Part shown: positions 25,501 to 34,900 of the stretch, one piece after another
How positions within the stretch are numbered: the first letter of the stretch is position 1
Layout: each line of letters opens with the position of its first letter
Assembly: GCA_902728285.1 (NCBI GenBank)
Contig: CACVBU010001154.1
Location: 2,030,604 to 2,094,603, forward strand
Direction: 5' to 3'
Source: Clytia hemisphaerica
Lineage: Eukaryota; Cnidaria; Hydrozoa; Leptothecata; Clytiidae
DNA: 64,000 bases
Notes under the pieces: model-generated
The model's input: only the letters and a program-made list of their open reading frames with translations
Told to the model about the DNA's origin: nothing
Database searches by the model: none
Translations under genes and position numbers: made by a program

Positions 25501-25734
25501 ATCAACAAGGGAACCATCGCTGAACAAGGAACCCACGAGGAATTATTAGAATTGAACGGTGTTTACAAGAAACTCGTTTTACGTCAATTAGAAAAAAATG
25601 CTTCGGATTTTAATAATGAAGATGCGGATGATGAAAATGATGGAGAAAATAAAACAGATGATGGAGGAGATGGAAAAGGAAATGGCGGACACAGGCCAAG
25701 TTTGATAAGACAAATTTCGGACACCTTAATGTAG
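7578..25734 (+). CDS. ABCB-type half-transporter with TMD0 (TAPL/ABCB9-like), 18 exons
   Basis: The predicted protein is 807 aa. Exons: 7578-8189, 8791-8905, 9723-9847, 10179-10228, 10567-10627, 11082-11217, 11799-11987, 13908-13942, 14308-14383, 15216-15289, 15943-16030, 16922-16986, 17461-17587, 18372-18505, 21691-21744, 22075-22191, 23181-23303, 25492-25734. All introns are GT-AG and all frames join. Residues 1-160 hold four helices (about 13-35, 58-75, 101-116, 137-158), the arrangement of a TMD0 as in TAPL. An ABC_membrane domain follows from about 205 to 510. The nucleotide-binding domain has Walker [10 protein letters not shown] (558-566), Q-loop SQEP (Q606), signature LSGGQ (661-665), Walker B ILLLDE (681-686) and H717. 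It should dimerise and use ATP to export substrate. By family analogy TAPL moves peptides into lysosomes, and TMD0 directs targeting. The tail is acidic ([10 protein letters not shown]). ABCB10-like ancestry is the alternative. A splice acceptor at 7552-7553, 24 bp before the ATG, implies a 5' UTR exon or a trans-spliced leader. Confidence 0.93.
9104..9431. repeat. TTCGCGA-rich MITE family A, copy 1 (ABC intron 2)
   Basis: Inverted ends CTTTAGGYGTACAAACTTTC and GAAAGTTTGTCCGCCTAAAG are flanked by TA. The TA duplication and arm structure suggest a Tc1/mariner-type MITE. This is the shortest copy and has lost one inner block of TTCGCGA motifs. Confidence 0.8.
11505..11794 (+). repeat. tRNA-headed SINE with 14-bp target duplication (ABC intron 6)
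   Basis: The body at 11519-11780 starts with a tRNA-like head. It has an A-box-like GGTAGAGCATCC and a B box GGTTCGATCCC, followed by an unrelated body. It is bracketed by ACTTCCCATCAACC at 11505-11518 and 11781-11794, the signature of LINE-driven insertion. The right duplication ends 4 bp before exon 7. A reverse-oriented relative lies at 40228-40482. The head cannot fold as a proper tRNA, so this is not a tRNA gene. Confidence 0.88.
12027..12588. repeat. Palindromic MITE with C-run ends (ABC intron 7)
   Basis: Left end AGGGGGGGTCTTGCAGTTA pairs with right end TAACTGCATGACCCCCCCC. The pairing GTGGAGTAACTGCAATTTT versus a TGCAGTTAGTCCAC-type arm repeats further in. Several copies of CCACCACC appear inside. 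No coding potential. Confidence 0.65.
12600..13021. repeat. TTCGCGA-rich MITE family A, copy 2 (ABC intron 7)
   Basis: Ends CTTTAGGTGCTCAAACTTTC and GAAAGTTTGCACGCCTAAAG, with inner blocks of CGCGAAA on both sides. It adjoins the C-run MITE on its left and a pogo-like fragment on its right (from 13024, AATTCGAACTTCTGTAATTC). Confidence 0.8.
14068..14246. repeat. Small palindromic MITE (ABC intron 9)
   Basis: ACCTTATCGGCCTTTTTTAC at the left is answered by GTAAAAAGGGCCGATAAG at the right. A 15-bp unit GGGTCTCCGTAAAAA is tandemly repeated before the right end. Confidence 0.55.
14585..14645. repeat. Perfect hairpin (ABC intron 9)
   Basis: TTGAAAAACTGACGTCGTAG at 14585 is followed after about 20 nt by CTACGACGTCAGTTTTTCGA. 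The stem contains the CRE-like palindrome TGACGTC. It may be a MITE core or a functional intronic hairpin; sequence alone does not decide. Confidence 0.6.
14890..15080. repeat. MITE family D, copy 1 (ABC intron 9)
   Basis: Inverted ends AGCAAGTGTATGTATGTG and CAAATACATAAACTCGCT. The interior shares CGGAGACGGYAAGGTT and AAAACTGCGGGTT-type segments with the copy at 26198-26350. Confidence 0.65.
16033..16716. repeat. MITE family P inserted in the intron 11 splice donor
   Basis: Ends TATACACGTTATTTTATAAG and CTTATAAAAAACGTGTATA are inverted and flanked by TA. The left end starts two bases after the GT of the exon 11 donor (16031-16032). A family A MITE (16255-16687) is nested inside. A second family P copy lies at 22259-22512. 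Confidence 0.75.
16255..16687. repeat. TTCGCGA-rich MITE family A, copy 3 (nested)
   Basis: Ends CTTTAGGCGTACAAACTTTC and GAAAGTTTGTACGCCTAAAG, TA flanks, inner TTCGCGAAAGT blocks in both orientations. It splits the family P element into two parts, so family A transposed after family P here. A short local duplication (GATTTTTCGTCCTCGC) is present near the right arm. Confidence 0.82.
17612..18064. repeat. pogo/Tigger-like MITE (ABC intron 13)
   Basis: TACAGTGGAGTCTCTTTAAC at the left and GCGAGAGTCTACTGTA at the right are inverted ends of the type found in pogo/Tigger elements (CAGTRGASTCTC, then AATTCGAAC-like). There is no transposase ORF. Related ends occur from 18065 and at 26522-26757. 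Confidence 0.6.
18153..18316. repeat. MITE family B, copy 2 (ABC intron 13)
   Basis: TACCGTAGGTTGGTCTAATG to TTAGACCAAGTTACGGTA, with the inner arms AATTCCGACACCC / GGGTGTCGGAATC. Fully palindromic, TA-type ends. Confidence 0.75.
19211..20292 (+). pseudogene. Degenerate OTU/vertnin-like exon remnants in ABC intron 14
   Basis: Two plus-strand pieces look coding but cannot belong to the transporter. The first is a 54-codon ORF at 19211-19375 ([20 protein letters not shown]...). The second, about 20068-20292, starts with [20 protein letters not shown], an OTU-type or vertnin-type core (GNCLYxS). It switches frame at about 20155 and continues as [20 protein letters not shown]. Such domains occur in proteins linked to DNA transposons in invertebrates, so this is probably a dead transposon or retrocopy. 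The family call rests on motif recognition only. The pieces sit in a 3.2-kb intron of otherwise unremarkable AT-rich DNA. Confidence 0.42.
22259..22512. repeat. MITE family P, copy 2 (ABC intron 16)
   Basis: TTACACGTTTTTTTAAGAAC and GTTTTTATAAAAGAAAACGT are inverted ends. The interior carries repeated TTAAGAACA and AAGGCTTC words shared with copy 1 at 16033-16716, but without the nested insertion. Confidence 0.6.
22819..22960. repeat. G-run repeat, related to 28180-28340
   Basis: GGGGGGGGTACTTAGGCAAA, then a GTATGTGCGAGCC-type segment and AAGGGTCCCTTTTT, closely match GGGGTGGTACTTAGGCAAAT and TATGTGCCGTCCTTAAGGGT near 28180-28345. Element boundaries are unclear. Confidence 0.45.
23326..23592. 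repeat. Palindromic MITE (ABC intron 17)
   Basis: AAACCGTCGTTCCAGTAACA at the left and AAACTTATACAAAACGACGG at the right pair, and TTCCGCACTAAGATTC recurs inverted as GAATCTTAGTGCGGAA. No ORF. Confidence 0.65.
23631..23753. repeat. Short palindrome (ABC intron 17)
   Basis: GTGTCCAGTTTTAGAGTGCT and GACTAGT pair with GGACTAGTCGCTACTTTAAA and CTGGTCACAC, leaving a loop of about 40 nt. Confidence 0.5.
23860..24914. repeat. Long foldback element with nested MITE (ABC intron 17)
   Basis: The arms run from TTGTGCACAAAGGCGTACAA to GCCTTTGTGCACAA and include CAGACCAGAACAGGTTCCCA against TGGGAACCTGTTCTGGTCTG. The inner arms carry GCTGACGTCAGCAA on both sides. The right arm is interrupted at 24458-24745 by a second element. 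Confidence 0.78.
24449..24754. repeat. Nested MITE with 9-bp target duplication (Mutator-like)
   Basis: GGTTGTAAT at 24449-24457 and 24746-24754 flanks a 288-bp insert. Its ends carry CCCGAAGGGCTAGAGTTCAA and its inverse CTAGCCCTTCGGG. The opposite arm of the host foldback keeps the uninterrupted sequence (CATTACAACCCATATC), which confirms the duplication. A 9-bp duplication fits Mutator-like elements. Confidence 0.72.
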
Positions 25735-25754
25735 CCTGTTTGACTTTCTTGACA

Positions 25755-26004
25755 TAAAGGCCGGTCTTAACTTTCGCGCGACACGAGCGAAAATTTTTGA
25801 CGTTTTTGTAAGCTCATTGATCGGTTGAAAAATGAAGCAATTCCATTGGTAGAAATTGACGTAACGGATGAAAAAAGTAGAACTTACTTCAACTTTTTTT
25901 TTGTTCGCGCGAAACTTTTTTATGACGTAATCTTTTCTTCAGGCAAAAAAGGTTAAGAAAAAAAGCTGTCGCCCATTTCGCGCGAAAGTGGAGACCGGCC
26001 TTAA
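25755..26004. repeat. Palindromic MITE in the ABC 3' UTR region
   Basis: AAGGCCGGTCTTAACTTTCG and CGAAAGTGGAGACCGGCCTT are inverted ends, followed inside by CGCGCG-type blocks on both sides. It starts about 20 bp after the ABC-transporter stop codon, so it probably lies within the mRNA. Confidence 0.7.
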
Positions 26005-26197
26005 AGTAGTATAGTATTTAGGCTAATTTATTCTGCGGTTCATTTGTTGTGTGGTATTTGAGTTGGAAGTTTGTTCCCGTCAATAGTTCCTGTTTTTTGT
26101 TAAGCCTTCAATCGGCTTAACCGATTTCGCAGGTTTCTTTCTCCGTAAATCTGTTGATGGTATCCCGCAATCGTGGCATGTAGTTTCAGATGAAATT

Positions 26198-26350
26198 ACC
26201 GAGTTTATGTATCTGTGTTTTTCTGCGCCGGAGACGGTAAGGTTAGGTAAATCAGTTACCGTCCTCGATTTTGCTGGTCAAAACTGCGGGTTTTTTCAAA
26301 TAGCTTCAGTCACTTAACCGTCCTCAAAAGTACAAATACATAAACTTGCT
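26198..26350. repeat. MITE family D, copy 2
   Basis: ACCGAGTTTATGTATCTGTG to CAAATACATAAACTTGCT, with CGGAGACGGTAAGGTTAG and AAAACTGCGGGTTTTTTC inside, matching copy 1 at 14890-15080. Confidence 0.65.
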
Positions 26351-26521
26351 ATTATGAGTAGTTATGAAGGAAATGAGAAACTGGAACTAGAAAACTAGAA
26401 AGACTTGATAAATAGAGCTAAATTGACGTGATGATTAAATTTTTTAACTATAATGATATGTACATTACTGATTGGCAATGATATACAATTTTACGTGTTT
26501 GACTTTGAGTGTACTTGCATT

Positions 26522-26757
26522 GCAGTCAACTCTCTCTAATTCGAACTTCTGTAATTCGAATCTTTCTGTAATTCAAACCAAATAATTGGCCCCTTCAGCT
26601 GTAAGGTGGTTTGAAATGACCCCTATAATTCGAATCTGGAGTATGTTTTATATATATGAGGCACTATTAACTTAAGGAGACGAGCAATTGTACAAATTAA
26701 GGAGACATTCGAGTTATAGAGGTTCAAGTTAAATAGTTTCCATTGTATGTAATTATT
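26522..26757. repeat. pogo/Tigger-like MITE
   Basis: GCAGTCAACTCTCTCTAATT and the repeated ATTCGAA words at the left, with an inverse GGTTCAAGTTAAATAGTTTC right end. No transposase. Confidence 0.5.
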
Positions 26758-27786
26758 AAATTTTTGAAACGTCTAGGTCCTAACAATCGATAAGTCTAGT
26801 CAAGTAGAGGACTATATGTAATATTTGAATAGGTATGCGAGAGTAGTTTAAAGTAAGTTTTTATTTTTATTTACCTTTTGTTAATAAAATACAAAAAGTA
26901 TTGATTTTTGACTCCTTCCAGATCCATAATTCACATGCCCCTAACTGATGCAGGAAGATCAGACATCAAGCTTCCTTCTTTTGAACAAATAATCTTCATT
27001 TCCAATTAAGGCTTGAGCTTTCTATTCTTCGACTTATAAAGGTATTCGTACGCTCGCTCCTTTTTGGAAATTTGAACAAAAACTGATTTTTGAGAGTTAT
27101 TTAGAATAAGTAGACATTTTGAACATTATTCTTTCACAAAATTAAGATTGTTTAGGTTACAGAATGCTACCTTTTTTATTAGAACTTGCTAAGATTATAT
27201 AACTAGTAGTTAGCCATTTATGCACATTGAAAAAAAAACTGTTATTGTTCCTTGTAAAATATGGATAATTTTTAGCCAATTCATTTATTTTGTAATATCT
27301 TTAATTATTTTTCATCTAATTGATATAATATTGAAAGAAAAACGATGATTTTGCAACTAAAGTGTATCCAGATATAATTGGCAGTAAGAACAAGAGCCTG
27401 TAACTTGGTCAAATTCAATTGTGGACATTTTTCTACTTGTTTAAGAGAATCAAAAGCGCTATATTTGAATGTATTTTTGGTTGAAAAATTCGCGAATTTC
27501 AGCGGGTAAATTTGTGATTGCAAAAATTAAGCTTTTTTTCTACTTATGCTACAACTACAACGTTCACCAGTGGTAGGTCAGCTTTTGGTAAAGAAGGTTG
27601 TCAAATTTTAAGGCAAACAGAAAATTCTTTCGGAAGATATGGCCCCCGAAAAATCCCTTGGTAGTACTTTTCTGTGAAACATCAAATTTCCAAATTTTTA
27701 ATATGGAAAATTTTGAGAAAATTTTGGAGTTTCTCCCAGTCAGGGTCACTTTAAAAAAAGGAGCCCAACGTAGGGTGCACAGTGAT

Positions 27787-28281
27787 TATCATCACAGCTC
27801 GAACAAATATTAATATTATCTCTGATGAAAACTTGGCCTCTGGTACCCAGGGTAAACGTAGTTAGTGACCATTCTTTCGAACTTCAGCTGTACATCCCCG
27901 ATGGTTGGCAAGGGCCGGTGTCCTTACTGTCAGTATCATCACAGTTCGAATCAATTTCGATATTTTCTTTTTGAAAACTTGGCCTCTGTGCAGTGGTGTG
28001 GTGTGGGTACGGGTGTCATATATCTTTAAATCTTACATTGACATTGACGCGGATGTTACTTTTTATCTAGATATTAAACTTCAGTTTGGATTTTGCCAAT
28101 ATCCTATAAACCATGGCTATACTTAAATTCTGGGCTAATTAGATCATCCTAACTTGGCTATGAAAGGTTGAAAGCCCCGGGGGTGGTACTTAGGCAAATG
28201 GTACCGTGAGTATCACAGCTCGAATAAATTCGAAATAAATATAAATTCTCTTTGAAAACTTGTCTTCTGATACTCAGGGCG
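27787..28281 (+). repeat. Three dispersed direct repeats
   Basis: ATCACAGCTCGAA followed by an AT-rich spacer and TTGAAAACTTGGCCTCTG occurs at 27787-27850, 27933-27988 and, more diverged, 28209-28281. Each is followed by a GGTACCCAGGG-like word or variants, which suggests a fragmented tandem element. Origin unknown. Confidence 0.5.
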
Positions 28282-28937
28282 AGACTCAGGGTAGGCAAAT
28301 GGAGGGTACGGTATGTGCCGTCCTTAAGGGTACCTTTTTTTGAATTTGGACCGCTAAAGGTCGAAAAAATCATAAAGAAGTAAAATTTTATAGAAACATC
28401 CAAGGGTCCAAGGGTCGAAAGTTGGGTGGCACCCCCCGTCTGCTCGATCGTAACCCTATAGTACCCCCCCCCCTCCACCCCCCGGATCAAAGCTCAATTT
28501 GAAGATGTCCCCTGACTGTTTCCCCCTCCGGAAAAAAATTCTCCGCCCCTTTTTTAGAAAAAGGGAAATTTTGAAAGTTCACGCTAGCCTCCTTTCCTCT
28601 CTCAGTTCTCTCCAAATTGGGAAACAATCAATACAATTTTCAAACGTTGATTCAGAGATTTGTTTCTCTACGTCATGATGGCCTACTCGGTCCACCTCAA
28701 TGTTTTGAATTGTGATACTGCAGTCTCGAGGCTGAGGCAAAAGTAGCAATTTTTCAAGAAGAAAAGTGAACAAAAGTGACTTTGCAATTTCATCATCATA
28801 ATCAATCGATATTTTCTTTTCAATGCCTTTTTATTTATTTCAGGAAATAGAAAGAAGTGACAACATGGGGTCAGATAATAGATATTGATATATGTGACAG
28901 TGTTTGTGATGCTTTTTAATCCTTTTCAAGAAAAAGA

Positions 28938-31900
28938 ATGGAGCGGAGACAACGAAGGAGCCGAAAGTGTGGATCACAACAAGTTCCCATTGTGATTGCA
29001 CTTATTCTATTAACTGGTACAACTGCTGTGTATTTTGGTTTTGTGTAAGACCTTTTCTGATAATTTTCAGTTAATACCGTGAGTGGTCCAAAATCTGACA
29101 GCTCTGCCTAAAAATCTGATGGCAATGCCGATGATATGGGGTCTTTCAGAGACTTTCAAAGATACAAACTAAAATAAAAACAAACCTTTCGCTGTGACGC
29201 AATAGAGATACCAAAGTGTCAACTAAACTGAGAATTTTGATATACTGAACCAATTGAACCAAATAACAATAATATACACCTTATCGGAAATTTACCTCCT
29301 CGCGTTGTTACTACGCAACAGTTTTTGGGGATAAACAAAGCGATATATTGCAGTTTTCAGGCAAAAAGCCTTACAAAACACCCAAAATATTGATGCTAAA
29401 AGAGCCTCCAAATCAGCTGAAGAACCACCGAAGTTGTTGTTTTTTCTCTTTCTAATAGCTTCTGCTAGCATCTTGAAAGCTTTTTTTTTTTTTTTTTTTT
29501 CAAATTCAGTGTATTTTTAGGAACATATAAAAAGCCAGATATAAGCAAACAAGTTCTTGTTTTACGCAGGAACTTTTAGCGCTACTCACGCTACCATTTA
29601 TGTTTACCTCCCAATTTCAATGGATCCATTTTAGCGCGGTTGTTTTTGTGGAATTTCCGATAAGGTGTATTGCTTCTTGTACAAAACATAATTTTTTGTT
29701 ACAAAATTGTTACCGTCAACTGTTCCAACTTGGGACTATCTTGCTCCAACTTCGGACTATCTAACGCAACATGGGACGGCCATTCCACCACCATTTCACT
29801 GAACCTCCAAAGTCATTTGATTTGAGCTCAATAGACCTTTTTTCAAAGAGGCCACCCTGTTGAATAATTATGTAGTCCAGCAGAAAAACAATGATAAACC
29901 ATGAATAATTATTACAATATATGCATGATACAGTAATTATGCATGGCTATATCATTGTTTTTATGGCTGGACTACATAATTATTCAACATGACATCCTCT
30001 TTGAAAAAAGGTCTATGAACCACGTATTAAAAAATACACGATTTCTCTTTCACACCGAGTAGGCTTTTAAATCGAAATATATATGAAAAAAAATCTGTAG
30101 TGGAAAACACAAGCTAATGTGAGCGTTTGACATCACTCTCGCGGCAAGTTACACTCGCTATAGACCTTTTTTTAAAGAGGCAGCCATGTTGAATAATTAT
30201 GTACTCCAGCATAAAAACAATGATACAGCCATGCATAATTTTTAAAATATGCACGATACAGTAATTATGCATACATAATTATTCAACATGGCTGCCTCTT
30301 TAAAAAAAGGTCTATTTGTTAATCTCATCGGCCAGTAGGCGGTAAGGCGGCAAGGCGGTGGGCGTTCTCTAATTCTCCATTCGGCGTCCGGTCATTTTAA
30401 AAGAAAACAAAAGTTAAAAAGGGCGCACTATTAGTGAAAGTTATCGTGACATGTTATGACAGAAAGTATGATTGATAAACTTGGTGGATTTATCAAAACA
30501 AATTTGTTGTCAAAGAGATTTAACAGTAAGTGAAAATACAGGCCAGATATCAACAAGTCCCATGTTGCGTACACTCGTTCCAAGTTGGAGCAGTTGATGG
30601 TAACGTTTCAAATACCAGCAACGGATTCAGAATAATAGAGACTGTAATTATATTTACAACTCTTTTTTGATCACATTAATTGACATCTTGACATTATAGT
30701 AATCTTGTTAGATGTTTTGTTTCAAGAGTTCTTGCAATAGTTTATTTTTCAACTTGGAGAGGAAATGTTTGTAAACATTTTTTTCATAGCAGTTATTTGG
30801 GGGGTCGGATTTAGGCAGGGCTGTTGGATTTAGGACCACTCACGGTAAGTTTTTTTGTTTTGACTCATCAATTGACTGACAAGTAAAAAACAGTGAAGAA
30901 GAGCATCTAAGTTATTATAGGGGCAGTCGTCTTGAGATTTTCAATTTTTTTAGAGGCATTTAGCTGTTAAAAAATTTGAAAATCAAAAGTTGATGGCCCC
31001 TTTTATTAGTTATTAGCTAGAGGGAGGGAGGTCAGTTAGTTAGGGAAGCCATCCAGGATCCTGCCATTCTCAGCAAAAATAAATGACACTTGTAAACTTA
31101 AGTTTCTTACCATTTTCCATCGAGAACAATAAAAAACATTACTACTGCCCAAAGCCGGAGACCAAAGCAAATGATCTTCCTTGATGAGGGCACCCTTTTG
31201 GATCTATTGTTAACTCATTTAAAATGGTGGACAGAGTTTCGGAATGATAAAGGCGCCTGCTGCTTCAAGACGAGGGTGGTAACACCAAAACGCCCAATCT
31301 GATCAGCCAACAGAAGGCAAGTTTGTTGCCGTGCAAGTTACATCATGCACTCCACTGTAGCAAAAGCAAAAACAGCATTTCACAATTATAAGAATATCTT
31401 ATGTGCTTAAAATTCTATTTGACTTTGAGAGCTTCATTGAAGATGAAGAAGTAGAAAGATAAAAAATGCGCTGGTTAATTTTGTTTAAATAGGTGTGTTT
31501 TTTTCATTGTTGAAAATTGAAGAAATTTCTACCCACATAGAAGTTTTTTTACAGCCAATTAAAGGCACAGTTTGCTCTGGTCTACTTATACTTACTATGT
31601 TTGCTCTATCGTCTAGGCAAAAAGAGGTAAAAAAATATGCAAAAGCAATTTTTTATGAGTGTGGTTATGATTTTTTTGATTGCGGCTGCATACAGGAACT
31701 CGCCAAATGTTCCTAACTGGAGGTCAGTCAAACAATTTCAAACTTAATTACAAAATTTTTAAACAAAGTTAAGTGAAAAGCCTTATCCTTAGAAAAAATT
31801 TTCAATCCATATTGTAACATCTCCATGGCACTAAAATCAAAAGTGTTTCAAAAAGAATCTGTGCGGGTAGCGGGAAGTGTGGGACGAGAGTGTATTTCTC

Positions 31901-34900
31901 TAGCTTACCATAAGTTGGTCTAATGACGACAGTCCTCTTCTAATTTCGATACCCTTTTTGGAGATAGGAATAATAAGGTCGGGATCAAGGATGGACAAAA
32001 TATTTTTTCCTCCTCGATCACGAAGCAAAAACAATAGATTCTATCAGTGATTTCGACCTTCATATTATTTATAATTAGAAGAGGGATGTCAACATTAGAC
32101 CATCCAACTAACGGTATGCGTTCACTTCCACAATAATTTATGCAATTGCACTTTTGGTCAGTCGGGTTCATTTCTTCCAAATAACTAAAACAATGATGTA
32201 ATGATGGGTAAGTGCAGGTTAAGGAACCCAGATTATTTTTAAACTATAGAAGTACCTTTTGGTATATCTTAGATAAAAAATACAAAAAAAGTCAATTTTG
32301 TGATATATGAAAATAAAGAAATGATAAATTGATATTACCTACAAAAACACCCCTTTCTTTTAGTTTTGTCTAATCTTACATCTCATAACTCAAAAAGCGC
32401 CTGTCCGCCCAATATCCACCCAATCACTTAAATTCTCCTTTGACTTTGAAAAAAGTATTTATTAAAAACTATGAAATAATATAATACTTACAAAAAAAAG
32501 TTTTTAACAAAAATTAGTAATATTTCAATAAACTCTTACTGTAGTTTCAATTTCAGTGGGTTTTTTTCTAGCGTTATCGTACAGTCTCACAAATTTTCTT
32601 GGCTGTTTGTAATAATAATGCATTGTCAAATTTGGTTCTCCATATTGTTCTTACTGTTAAGTCAGGGTCAATGGTGACGTCACCTAAGAATAAAAAAGAA
32701 AGCATGATTGATAACTTTAACTGAGAAACCCATCTTACTGGGTTCCTTTTTAATAACAGTACTGCATAGCGTGTCTAAACGATGTTCAATAGTAAAATTC
32801 TTTAAACTTTGAGTATTGTACCTGGTGGCCACAAAAAAGTTTCTCTCTTTGAAACTAATTTTCTCGAAATCTAAACATTTTAAAAGAACCATTTCTATTT
32901 CATTGGAAAGAAGTAAGATAGACTTAAATTTTGATGGATCATTTATTAAATTCGATTCAGTAAATCAAAAGTTATCTTCAATTGAATAGAAAAGTTACTT
33001 TCGAAAAGTGCTGAAAAACATTAAAAATCGACCTATCAAATCAAACAGAAGCATCATTACATGATACATCAGTATTTTCGTTTCAGTCATTTTAAAGATG
33101 ATAATTAGCTGTCTAAATGACCTTTTGTTGTATAAAGGAAGGTTGAATTTCAATGAAATGAAGAAAATTCATCGAAAAAGGCCAAAAAATCTGGTAAAAT
33201 TCATGAAAATACATCAAATACGGGTTTCGAGGTAGATCCAGCCTTACATAGACTTAATCCAGTCTAGAACCAAAAATATGAGCAAAATTTGCATAAGCCT
33301 GAAAAGTTAACGTTGGAAATATTTAATATTGTTTATGAAAATAAAAAGTGCAAAGGGAAAAAGAATATTATACAATGATAAATAGTAAACAGTAAAAATT
33401 AGTGAAAACTGGTAGTGAGGTCAGGTAGCACATAAAAACGTAAGAATACTTCAGATGGTGATTAAAGCATGAAATTTGGCACAGATGATCCTTAGAGGGT
33501 CTAAAACTTAATTTTAAACAGTAACACCAAATTTTGCCACGTGGCCACCTGCCAGATGGCGTCATCAGGTGGCTGGGCAAAAAATTATTTTTTTGAAAAT
33601 ATTCAAAATCTGATGGTTCCAGCGGAAAGAGCATGAAATGCTGATAAAAATTGAGGTATAAAACATGCCTTGAAAATCTTCCTATCAAAAGTTATGGAGG
33701 TTGAAAGTTTGAAAGCTCGTAATTTTGGTATAAATTGACCAAATTTCATGTTTTATACATGAATTCATATCAAAATTCATTGCTTTTTCCGACTCCGATG
33801 TTCAAATTGAATTAAAAGCTTTAAATCCTACAGAATACTAAAACTTACATTTTGAGCTTTACAAGGCAAATCCGAAGGCAAATCAACGCAGCGTTCTCCC
33901 TTCAGGAGCACAGTGTACAACCAACTATTTTTTTTTTGGATGTTTTAAGCCTTCCTATGTTGTTTAGACCCAAGCATCAGATGGAACTTCAAATTTTGAC
34001 ATCGATTCATGTATAAAACACTAAATTTGGTCAGCTATTTCCGTTATTACAGGATTTTAGGTTTTGCCTGAAAAGGCTTATGATGACGTCATCACAAAAC
34101 TTTAAACCTTCATAACTTTTGATAGGAAGATTTTGAAAGCATGTTTTATACCTCGATTTTCATCAGCATTTCATGCTCTTTCCGCTGATACCATCAGAAT
34201 TTAAATATTTTCAAAAAAATAAATTTTTGCTAAGCCACCTGATGACGTCATCTGGCAGGTGGCCAGGTGGCAAAATTTGGTGTTACTGTTTAAAATTAAG
34301 TTATAGACCCTGTAAGGATCATCTGTGCCAAATTTCATGCTTTAATCACCATCTGAAGTATTTTTGTGCTAACAGACCTCACTATGGTGAAGTAAATAGT
34401 TTATTAGTTTTTTATTTTCAAACTGACTATGTACTGGCTTTTAAATAACAATTTGCAATTGATAATCTGCTTGATCTAATGGAGTGTTGCCAGCATCATG
34501 CAAGATTCATATGAATTTTCTGGTAACTATTGGAAGAATTTTTATGTATACTTTAAAATCGCTTGGACATTCACATATAATTGAATATTGTTTTATTTAG
34601 GTGCCCATATTTAGTTGAGGAATATCATTTTGCAATTGCCATTGTCAATGGAGTGCTGACGTTAACAGTTCATTTGATGTTTGCAAGAGCAACTTTCACA
34701 GATCCAGGAGTTTATCCAAGAGGTATATTATTTACTCTGTACCAGAGTGTATCTCACATTTTTTAGCTTTGTAGTGCACTTTGTGCACATTGTCTGTTTG
34801 ATAAAAAAATTCCTGCACGGAGACCTCTACGATGAAGTATGATTTATAAATAGCAACACTTCTCTCATTGTCTCCACTTTCTCACCAACACTCCATCGCA

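Larger units (their letters stand above)
25735..28937. other. Intergenic region between ABC transporter and ZDHHC gene
   Basis: No gene seen. An AATAAA at 26883-26888 is a candidate ABC-transporter polyadenylation signal. The rest is MITEs and partial repeats. The short ORFs here overlap repeats and have no protein-like composition. A splice-acceptor-like TTTATTTATTTCAG ends at 28843, so the ZDHHC transcript may have a 5' UTR exon starting at 28844. Confidence 0.45.
29709..30604. repeat. MITE family H, copy 2, with two nested insertions
   Basis: GTTACCGTCAACTGTTCCAA and TTGGAGCAGTTGATGGTAAC are inverted ends. It is interrupted by two copies of one small foldback element (29831-30015 and 30170-30314). 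The copy at 6679-7142 shows the uninterrupted interior. Confidence 0.75.

Noticed and set aside
33368-34448. Two ORFs with similar translations on opposite strands (106 and 91 aa)
   Set aside because: They are the two arms of one foldback element; the similarity comes from the inverted repeat.
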